From Leptospira noumeaensis (lineage in GTDB: Bacteria; Spirochaetota; Leptospiria; Leptospirales; Leptospiraceae), in the NCBI RefSeq assembly GCF_004770765.1, contig NZ_RQFK01000023.1, positions 1 to 64,000 on the forward strand: a stretch of DNA of 64,000 nt, given 5' to 3'. Position numbers and translations under genes: made by a program. Positions 38,149 to 44,491 of this stretch are shown here, piece by piece (within the stretch, counting starts at the first letter, position 1; every line of letters begins with the position of its first letter). The notes beneath the pieces were generated by a model. That model saw nothing but the letters and a program-made list of their open reading frames with translations, did no database searches and was not told where the DNA came from.

Positions 38149-38571
38149 TTACGAATTTTTGGAGCTAGGTTTAGGGGAAGACTTCCCCTTCTTTACAGGA
38201 CTTGTTGGTTTACTGCTACTGCCTTTGGATTTTGAGACAGGGGTTGTTTTTTTGGCAGATTTAGCGCTGCTTCGATCCGCTCCTGATCGTTCCTCGTCCC
38301 CGGATAAAAGGTCACTAGGAACTCTTCCATTCCGTTTGACCATGTAGATGAAATGTCGGACATACTGTGTGTATGGTTCCGGAATGGTCTTAGGATCAAA
38401 GTTTTTTGGATCTTGGAGGAGCTGGTTGACATGCGCCAGAGGGAGGTCATCCTTACTGGTTGCCATAAGAATTTCCAATCGTTTGCAGATCTCTGAGTCA
38501 TTGACTTCTGTAGAGAGTTTTCGCATGGCATTGAGAAATTTTTGGAAGGCAACTCGCTTCGGCTGAGACAT
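38149..38571 (-). CDS. Small protein with Lys/Ser/Pro-rich histone-like tail
   Basis: A 140-residue protein with two clear parts. Residues 1-90 are a helical, charged domain ('FQKFLNAMRKLSTEVNDSEIC', 'YTQYVRHFIYMVKRNGRVP'). Residues about 95-140 are low-complexity and basic, built of Lys, Ser, Pro and Thr ('KGSSSKPTSPVKKGKSSPK'), like histone H1 or HU-tail sequences that bind DNA. No named family was recognised. Its frame overlaps the 3' part of the exported-protein frame that reads through here. A DNA-associated role near the replicon origin is inference from composition only. Confidence 0.6.
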   Translation of the reverse strand: MSQPKRVAFQKFLNAMRKLSTEVNDSEICKRLEILMATSKDDLPLAHVNQLLQDPKNFDPKTIPEPYTQYVRHFIYMVKRNGRVPSDLLSGDEERSGADRSSAKSAKKTTPVSKSKGSSSKPTSPVKKGKSSPKPSSKNS

Positions 38572-39059
38572 ATCCCCAGAAAACCAAAAAGTCCTGGGCT
38601 GGCAATCGATTTTACAAAGGAATCCTCAGGGTTGGCCTCAAAAGCAGAAGCCCCTACACCCGTTTGTCCTATGCGGGTTTCAGATGGATTCGTAAAATTT
38701 CTAACAGATACTTCTTCCAAACAAAATAGAGTCTTAAAATTTGCAGATTCCAAATTAGTAAATTTAGAGGTGCTGGATGTAAGTTTGGTGTTGTTAGGAG
38801 AGAAGGAATTTTCTGCAGTAGCTAGTTCTGTTGTTTTAGGAACTACCACTTCAATAACCAATCCGTCTTTTAGCTCTATTGGCGTGAGAAGTTCATCGTT
38901 TGGGATAATGACTGGAAGGTCTACTTCTTCAGCCATAAGGCCAGAAACAGGAAAAATAAAAATCACTGTGAGCAAAACCAAAAGGGCGCTCATTTGCAAC
39001 TTTTGTGCCAGTTTTTTTATTTTTTCAAGGAAAATCATAGGATTATCCTCAGTTTTCAC
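38193..39059 (-). CDS. Hypothetical exported protein, 3' part overlaps another gene
   Basis: A 288-codon frame. The first 160 residues look real: a Lys-rich n-region, a hydrophobic signal ('LLVLLTVIFIFPVSGLMAEE', cleavage after about residue 43) and a mature part with 'VDLPVIIPNDELLTPIELKDG'. From about residue 163 onward the frame runs inside the 38149-38571 gene in another phase and its composition becomes Ser/Trp/Met-rich and irregular, as expected of a shadow. Either the two genes truly overlap by about 380 bases, or a frameshift near 38570-38600 removed the original stop. Confidence 0.4.
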   Translation of the reverse strand: MKTEDNPMIFLEKIKKLAQKLQMSALLVLLTVIFIFPVSGLMAEEVDLPVIIPNDELLTPIELKDGLVIEVVVPKTTELATAENSFSPNNTKLTSSTSKFTNLESANFKTLFCLEEVSVRNFTNPSETRIGQTGVGASAFEANPEDSFVKSIASPGLFGFLGICLSRSELPSKNFSMPCENSLQKSMTQRSANDWKFLWQPVRMTSLWRMSTSSSKIQKTLILRPFRNHTHSMSDISSTWSNGMEEFLVTFYPGTRNDQERIEAALNLPKKQPLSQNPKAVAVNQQVL

Positions 39060-39100
39060 CGAATTCTTACAAAAATAAAGCTTTTTTTAGGTGATTTTGG

Positions 39101-40099
39101 TTATTTTTTTAGAATCTGAGAGCGCACTCGGAGCTTCCATTCCCAGAGGACAATTTCATGTTCTAGGTCTTGGGCCGTCTCTTGTTCTTTTGCCAGGAGG
39201 GCGTAGATCATATGAGAGATCTCTTTGGAAAAACCGGCGTCCAATTCCTTCTCAAAATCTTCTACACGAAATTCCAAAATAAGAACTGCCAAACGAAATG
39301 CTTCGTTCATGGCAATGAGTTGGTTTTTCACCACATCTAATTCTGGTTTTTTTAATTCATTTTTGATCATCACATCCAGGAAGGTTCGGATGAACATTAC
39401 ATCGTCTGAGGAAAGATGAAAGTCAAGGAGGAGTTGTTTTACCTTATCAAGCTCCATAGCCCGAAGGTGGATCCTTGCTAAAAAGACAGGGTTCTCGCTG
39501 TAAGTATTTAGGTTTTGGTTTTTGGCAACGTCAGTGGCTCGCACCTTGTCATAATCCACCACACCCTTGTCCTTGGACTCATCCGTTTTCGGTGTTTGGG
39601 ATTCCGCCGAAGTATTGATCCGTTTTTTGATCACAAGGATATTCATACTCGGGTATCTGATTTTAAAGGAAACCATGTCGGAACGTGGGATTTCTTCATC
39701 CACAACCAAAAATTGGGCCTGCTCCCCTCTCTCCCAAGCTGCCATTAATTCTTCTTTGTTTTTATAGTGGTAGATGACGACAGGGAGGACATCGCTTAGG
39801 CTTCCCGTTCCAAGATAGATGGTTTTGATTTCATTAGAAAAGCCATGTTGGTAGGGAATGACAAGTTTTCCTGCTTTGACATTCACAAAGGAAAGTTCCC
39901 CCAGATGGAAGTGGGAAACGTCAAAATCGTCTCCAAAAAACCCAACCCTTGGGACATTGACAACAATGGAATTGTTCCGGGCACCTTTGGGGACTTCCGG
40001 TCCAGAATCAGTAAAAACGACGTAGGTTAGCTTGGAGAGTCGAACTTTAACTAAAAAACCAGCGGGGGTTTTCCGTTCTTCGTATACAGTATCATCCAT
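39101..40099 (-). CDS. Hypothetical protein, two-domain, cytoplasmic
   Basis: A 332-residue protein, not recognised. Residues 1-165 are beta-rich ('GFLVKVRLSKLTYVVFTDSG', 'FHLGELSFVNVKAGKLVIPY') and could be a PilZ-like or similar barrel, although no RxxxR signature was confirmed. A Lys/Asp linker (about 170-200) leads to a helical C-terminal half ('FLARIHLRAMELDKVKQLLL', 'DLEHEIVLWEWKLRVRSQI'). There is no signal peptide. It starts 2 bases after the stop of the sigma54-activator-like gene, so the two are co-transcribed. Confidence 0.6.
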   Translation of the reverse strand: MDDTVYEERKTPAGFLVKVRLSKLTYVVFTDSGPEVPKGARNNSIVVNVPRVGFFGDDFDVSHFHLGELSFVNVKAGKLVIPYQHGFSNEIKTIYLGTGSLSDVLPVVIYHYKNKEELMAAWERGEQAQFLVVDEEIPRSDMVSFKIRYPSMNILVIKKRINTSAESQTPKTDESKDKGVVDYDKVRATDVAKNQNLNTYSENPVFLARIHLRAMELDKVKQLLLDFHLSSDDVMFIRTFLDVMIKNELKKPELDVVKNQLIAMNEAFRLAVLILEFRVEDFEKELDAGFSKEISHMIYALLAKEQETAQDLEHEIVLWEWKLRVRSQILKK

Positions 40100-40101
40100 C
40101 T

Positions 40102-41445
40102 TTACATTAAACCAAGCTGTTTCATTTTATATTGGAGGGATCCCCTCGAAATACCCAAGGCCTTTGCCATCCGGATTTGATTCCCCGAAAAGATCCGCAT
40201 AGCCAGAAGAATCTTCTGCCTTTCTAAGGCCTCGGTTCCACGCCGCAAGTCTAAATCTTCGGCATCGGGAATCTCCAAATCCATTTTGGATTTTCCTGGT
40301 TCTAAATCTGCAGGTTCTACCTGGTTCGTACGACAGGTGAGAATCCCGGTCAAAATGGCGTTTCGAAGGTCTGTGAAATTTTCCGCATACCCTCTGGAAA
40401 CCAATTCTTGCAAACTTCGATCGCCCAATTGCAAACCAGATCGGTTCTGAGAATCACATAATTCTTCAAATATGGCCTGGACCAAAGACTGCAATTTCGT
40501 TTTGGGAAGGAACCTAAGCGATGGTAGTACCAACGAATTTTTTCGAAGAAATCTTTCAAACTCTGGCAATAATTCTTGGCCCGATTCTTCGGACCCAAGT
40601 AAAAATAGTGAGCCGGTATACCCAGACTTGGTCCACCAGTCGGAGAGGATTTGTTGTTGGCCTAAACTGAGAGCCTGGATTCCTACAAGAACCAAACTCC
40701 CCTGCCTGGACTCTGCCCCCCAATGAGACAGGGCTTTTTCCAGTTTTCCAAAATGCTCTGGTAATGATTCCACAACCAAAAAGGGAGCGCCGGGGAGATG
40801 GGATTGGTGGATCCACTTTGCTAATGTTTTTTTACCAGAGCCGGCTTGGCCAAGAATGGTCAGAACTTTTTGACTCGCAAACTCCCTTCTGGCTAAATCC
40901 AAATTAGGAATTTCTTTCCGGTATAAGGAATGCGAATTCCCTTCTCGCATTGAATCTGAAACTTCCAAACTGGGTTTGGATTTCGCCCATTCGGTTCCGA
41001 TCTTGTCGGCAAAAAGGCTTAGAAAAATTGCAAAAGGAAGGTGGCTTGCCTCCTCCATTTCCGCTAATAAAAAACCAATCTCGGTTTTTTTGGATGAGAT
41101 CCGAATGGCGCAGGCGTTTGTATTTTTTCCGAATAATTCAAATTCCTTTCCGGAAAAAACTACGGGCTCTGGTGAGTGCATTAGTTCTTCCCAATGATCA
41201 GAACCTCGGTTTAGAAACGAATAATAAAACCCATCTTCTCCGTATCCGAAACTGGCAGATTCATAAAAAGAATCTTCGCCCTCTGCTTTCAAAACTACAA
41301 CTCCAGCAGAGAATCCAAGTTCCGTACATAACCCTTCCCACAAAATCGGAAGGACAGAATCCATCCAATCCTTGCCCGTTTTTTCAGAGGCAAGTAGGGA
41401 AATGGCTTGAGAAGGCATGTTATGAAACTGTTTAAATTTAATCAC
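40102..41445 (-). CDS. Sigma54-activator-like regulator with degenerate ATPase and Fis-type HTH
   Basis: A 447-residue protein. Residues about 20-150 resemble a GAF sensor. The AAA+ core starts with an intact-looking Walker A, 'GQAGSGKKT' (199-207), but the Walker B position reads 'GSLVLVGI' (249-256) without the Asp-Glu pair, and no GAFTGA loop is present. The C-terminus (about 408-447) is a Fis-type helix-turn-helix: 'ERQKILLAMRIFSGNQIRMAKALGISRGSLQYKM'. It cannot be a normal sigma54 activator and probably acts as a DNA-binding regulator. It is divergent from parA, with origin-type boxes between them. Start GTG 41445 or ATG 41418. Confidence 0.75.
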   Translation of the reverse strand: MIKFKQFHNMPSQAISLLASEKTGKDWMDSVLPILWEGLCTELGFSAGVVVLKAEGEDSFYESASFGYGEDGFYYSFLNRGSDHWEELMHSPEPVVFSGKEFELFGKNTNACAIRISSKKTEIGFLLAEMEEASHLPFAIFLSLFADKIGTEWAKSKPSLEVSDSMREGNSHSLYRKEIPNLDLARREFASQKVLTILGQAGSGKKTLAKWIHQSHLPGAPFLVVESLPEHFGKLEKALSHWGAESRQGSLVLVGIQALSLGQQQILSDWWTKSGYTGSLFLLGSEESGQELLPEFERFLRKNSLVLPSLRFLPKTKLQSLVQAIFEELCDSQNRSGLQLGDRSLQELVSRGYAENFTDLRNAILTGILTCRTNQVEPADLEPGKSKMDLEIPDAEDLDLRRGTEALERQKILLAMRIFSGNQIRMAKALGISRGSLQYKMKQLGLM

Positions 41446-41448
41446 TTT

Positions 41449-41537
41449 GTCAAGTACGTACCTATTTGAATGTCGGATGTCCGACGTAAACAGAGGAGAT
41501 AGTTTTTGCTAATTTTCAGTATGTCGGATGTCCGACA
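41449..41537. promoter_or_regulatory. Palindromes and CAAGTAC box upstream of parA
   Basis: GTCAAGTACGTACC begins at 41449, just ahead of the divergent regulator gene. TGTCGGATGTCCGACG (41471-41486) and TGTCGGATGTCCGACA (41522-41537) are near-identical inverted repeats of TGTCGGA/TCCGACA, 51 bases apart. A third copy follows parB at 43289. These are candidate ParB-binding (parS-like) or ParA autoregulation sites. The usual chromosomal parS was not seen. Confidence 0.6.
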
Positions 41538-41647
41538 ATGGAGAGAGAAGGGGCCGAAAAATCCTTTTTTTGCGCCTTTCTAAAAATACAATTGATCCCA
41601 AATTTTCGGCAAGAAAGCATACCATTTGGGAAGGGAAAAAGAGACAG

Positions 41648-42400
41648 ATGATCACGATTGCAGTTGCAAACCAAAAAGGCGGAGAAGGAAAGACCACTAC
41701 TTCTTTGAATCTTGCCATGGGTCTCGCCCGTCGGAATCATAAGACCTTACTCATTGATATGGATCCGCAGGCAAATTCCACGGGAATATTTTTAAACCCA
41801 GAGACGGTGGAAAAAGACCTAGCTCATCTCTTCCAAAACTCCACTAGCCTAAAAGATATCATTGCGCCTGCATATAACGAACATTTGTGGGTAGCGCCAT
41901 CTAGCATGCGCTTGGCGGAAATGGAAACAGTTTCTGTGAACTCTGTAGAGGCTCCGTATATTTTAAGGGACTCACTTTCAGGAATCAAAGATTTTGAATT
42001 TGTTATCATTGACTGCCCCCCTTCTCTTTCCATTTTCACAGTGAACAGTTTGGTAGCCGCCAATTACGTCCTCATTCCCCTCCAAGCAGAAAAGTTCTCC
42101 ATGGACGGAATCATGGGTTTACAACAAACCATCTCCTCGATCAAAAAAAGGATCAACCCTGAGCTGGAAATTTTAGGTGCACTCATCACCCAACTCAAAC
42201 CCCAGACCCTACTCACAAAAACCATCCTTCCCGTTTTGACAAAATACTTCCGTATCTTCGAACATACAATTTCAGACGGAGTAGCGATCGGCGAAAGTCA
42301 CCTGGCAAAAAAATCGGTCTATGATTACAACCGGACTTCTAGACAGTCCCAAGAATATGAAGGTTTTATTGAAGAGGTTTTAAATGAGCTCAAAAAGTAA
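41648..42400 (+). CDS. parA: ParA-family partition ATPase
   Basis: A 250-residue Walker-type ATPase that moves replicon copies apart along the nucleoid with ParB. 'VANQKGGEGKTTTSLNLAMG' contains the deviant Walker A (residues 10-17, KGGEGKTT). 'LLIDMDPQANSTG' (about 34-46) is the A' motif and 'FVIIDCPPSLS' (about 118-128) Walker B. There is no N-terminal DNA-binding extension, as in chromosomal or type Ib ParA. ATG 41648 is chosen over an in-frame start at 41528, which would add 40 residues spanning part of a palindrome. It overlaps parB by 17 bases. Confidence 0.96.
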   Translation: MITIAVANQKGGEGKTTTSLNLAMGLARRNHKTLLIDMDPQANSTGIFLNPETVEKDLAHLFQNSTSLKDIIAPAYNEHLWVAPSSMRLAEMETVSVNSVEAPYILRDSLSGIKDFEFVIIDCPPSLSIFTVNSLVAANYVLIPLQAEKFSMDGIMGLQQTISSIKKRINPELEILGALITQLKPQTLLTKTILPVLTKYFRIFEHTISDGVAIGESHLAKKSVYDYNRTSRQSQEYEGFIEEVLNELKK

Positions 42401-43205
42401 ACGCCTCGGAACTCTTGCTGACATCTACCAAGCTGAAAATTTAGATGGGACCATTCGAACCATTCGGATGGACAAAATCCAACCTTCAGAACACCAACCA
42501 AGACAAGAAAGAAAAAAAGGAATTGAGGAACTTGCTCAGACCTTAAAAGTGGATGGCCTTTTGCAACCCATCATTGTCTCCAAAGGAGAGAGAGAAGGCA
42601 GCTATAAAATCATCGCCGGGGAACGGAGATACCATGCAGCCAAATCCTTAGGTTGGTCCGAAATCGAATGTAAAATTCTCAATCGACCCGACAAAGAAAT
42701 TTATAAATTAGCAGTCATAGAAAACCTCCAAAGAGAAAACCTGTCTCCCTATGAAGAGGTGGATGCCCTTCTCTTCCTAAAAAACTCCCATAGTTACACT
42801 GACCAAGAATTGGGTGATCTTTTTGGGAAAAGTCGGAGTTATATGACAGAGGTTCTTTCCATCACTTCAATGTCGAAAGAGGATCTGGAGAAATGCAAAA
42901 AAAATGAGATCTACAATAAAAACCTTTTGGTGCAAGCGGCTCAGGCTGCCAAAAAAGGAAGTCTAGATGAATTTTTAACCCTTTTCCACAAAGGGGCCCT
43001 AAAAACCGTTAGGGATGCAAAAGATTTTAACAAACAAACAAAATCCGGGGAACCAAACATTGGAAAATCACAAACCCTTTCCGGATACAAAATCCGTAGA
43101 ACGGGAGCTGGGATCCAAATTTTGTCGGATGATGAAATCCTCCTAGGTGATATTTATAAATTCATCCGCAAAGAGTTGGTGAAAAAATACGGGGATTCGG
43201 CATAA
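42384..43205 (+). CDS. parB: ParB-family partition protein
   Basis: A 273-residue centromere-binding CTPase. 'IQPSEHQPRQ' (about residues 32-41), the CTP-binding 'GERRYHA' (79-85) and 'ENLQRENLSPYEE' (113-125) are the classic ParB boxes, and 'YTDQELGDLFGKSRSYMTEVLSI' (around 137-159) is the helix-turn-helix. The C-terminal 60 residues should dimerise. It is coupled to parA by a 17-base overlap. Its binding sites are probably the palindromes flanking the two genes, since the canonical TGTTCCACGTGGAACA was not seen. Confidence 0.96.
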   Translation: MSSKSKRLGTLADIYQAENLDGTIRTIRMDKIQPSEHQPRQERKKGIEELAQTLKVDGLLQPIIVSKGEREGSYKIIAGERRYHAAKSLGWSEIECKILNRPDKEIYKLAVIENLQRENLSPYEEVDALLFLKNSHSYTDQELGDLFGKSRSYMTEVLSITSMSKEDLEKCKKNEIYNKNLLVQAAQAAKKGSLDEFLTLFHKGALKTVRDAKDFNKQTKSGEPNIGKSQTLSGYKIRRTGAGIQILSDDEILLGDIYKFIRKELVKKYGDSA

Positions 43206-43547
43206 CCTTATCAAGTACTAAGCAGTCAAGTACTTAGGAAAAAAATTTTTAGTACTTCCCGGGAAAATTACTGTACGAACTTGACACCTGTCGGATTCCG
43301 ACAATAATGTGACATAATTAAAGTGATTTGAGTTTGAGCAAACGTTTCTTGAGACCCAAGAGACGTGGGATCTTTAGTATCCCAACCCGAAACATAAAAA
43401 AATTCCCCTGGTGATCCAGGGGGTCGGGGTTTCCCGAAGGAATGTTGTTGGATGAGACATAATTAACATTATGTCAGATAATGTCAACTCCTTCGTAAAA
43501 TTTGCTTAAATTTGGTTTAATTTTTGCAGAAAAGCGGAGGAGCTTTT
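43206..43547 (+). other. Candidate replication origin of the second chromosome
   Basis: A 342-base non-coding region between parB and rep, packed with repeats. TCAAGTACTAAG (43211-43222), TCAAGTACTTAG (43226-43237) and AGTACTT (43251) form one set. TGTCGGATTCCGACA (43289-43303) is a perfect palindrome. GACATAAT occurs at 43311 and 43456, with reverse copies ATTATGTC (43468) and ATAATGTC (43478). Two hairpins, CCCCTGG/CCAGGGG (43405-43422) and TCGGG/CCCGA (43424-43437), lie between. The AT-rich end precedes rep. No DnaA box was recognised. Confidence 0.65.
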
Positions 43548-44468
43548 GTGAGCGACCAGCGGCATCCCTATATCCGTCTGATGACCGACATCATAGATTC
43601 AGGTGTTTGGGCAGAGCTATCCCATGCGGCCAAAACACTCTACCCAGTGCTTTTGAAGTTCAGCGATTACAATTTCAAACCTGTTTGGCCCAATACAGAA
43701 ACATTGATGAGGCTAACAGGATTCAAAACTAAAAAGTCGATTGTATCAGCCAAAAAGGAACTCACGCAAGCGGGCCTACTCTACCAAGTCCCGGGCAGCG
43801 GAAGGACCTCGACCAGATACCATTTCTCTTTCCATTATGAGGGTTCCAGGATTACCCCTCTGGGGGATACGAATTTACCTCCCAGGGATCTCGAAATGGG
43901 CCTCTCTGGGGGGTCGAAACTGGCGAGCAAGGGGGGTGCAGATGGAACCCCTAACCATATTAATATAACTATATCTAATACAAACAATGTACCGGCGGTG
44001 CCGGCACCTTCGGAGATGAGTAAGGAAAGGGAAAAGAAAAAAGCATTCGAAAATTTGGTGGATCTCTTCGGACCTGAAATTGCTTTAGAAGCTTATCAGA
44101 AAGCAGTATCCTTACATATGGAATCGAACTCCTCTTACCTTCAGACACTTTGTAGGGAGCTCGTATCCTCTCAACGGAAGGAAGTGCTTAAAACTGAGCA
44201 GAAAAATCCAGAAGCAGATGTTTTCTCTCATCCGGCATCTTGGGCAGGATTTTTATCTTGGGCGAGCAAAGAACTGACTCAATCCTCGTGGAACCAGCTC
44301 GAAAGAATGCAGGTAGAAACCGACGGGAACGTGATTATAGTCACTTCTTCTCTGTTAGGGCATTTGCGTCAAATTGTGCAGATGTATTTTACGGAAAAAG
44401 TGAAACCAGCAGTTCTCGTTGTATTTTCAGAGAAAGAAGAGGGATCACGCCTCAGTGAAATTCGATAG
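43548..44468 (+). CDS. Replication-initiator-like helix-turn-helix protein
   Basis: About 306 residues starting at GTG 43548, with GGAGGAG six bases upstream. The N-terminal third, 'DSGVWAELSHAAKTLYPVL' and 'WPNTETLMRLTGFKTKKSIVSAKKEL' (about residues 18-80), is a winged helix-turn-helix of the kind found at the start of plasmid and secondary-chromosome Rep proteins. A low-complexity Asn/Pro linker (about 145-165) precedes a helical C-terminal domain. Adjacent parAB and iteron-like boxes directly upstream support a role in initiating replication of this replicon. No Rep family name was recognised, so this is mainly context. Confidence 0.7.
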   Translation: MSDQRHPYIRLMTDIIDSGVWAELSHAAKTLYPVLLKFSDYNFKPVWPNTETLMRLTGFKTKKSIVSAKKELTQAGLLYQVPGSGRTSTRYHFSFHYEGSRITPLGDTNLPPRDLEMGLSGGSKLASKGGADGTPNHINITISNTNNVPAVPAPSEMSKEREKKKAFENLVDLFGPEIALEAYQKAVSLHMESNSSYLQTLCRELVSSQRKEVLKTEQKNPEADVFSHPASWAGFLSWASKELTQSSWNQLERMQVETDGNVIIVTSSLLGHLRQIVQMYFTEKVKPAVLVVFSEKEEGSRLSEIR

Positions 44469-44491
44469 ACTGGATAGAAAAACGGTATTTT

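Noticed and set aside
41506..41583. Very short frame after GAGGAG upstream of parA
   Set aside because: Only about 25 codons, overlaps a palindrome, and has no support beyond a ribosome-binding-like string.
41528..41647. 40-residue N-terminal extension of ParA
   Set aside because: It spans part of a candidate palindrome, lacks homology to ParA starts, and ATG 41648 gives the normal 'MITIAVANQKGG' beginning.
43206..43547. Search for DnaA boxes and the canonical parS
   Set aside because: No good match to TTATCCACA or TGTTCCACGTGGAACA was seen, so neither was annotated.
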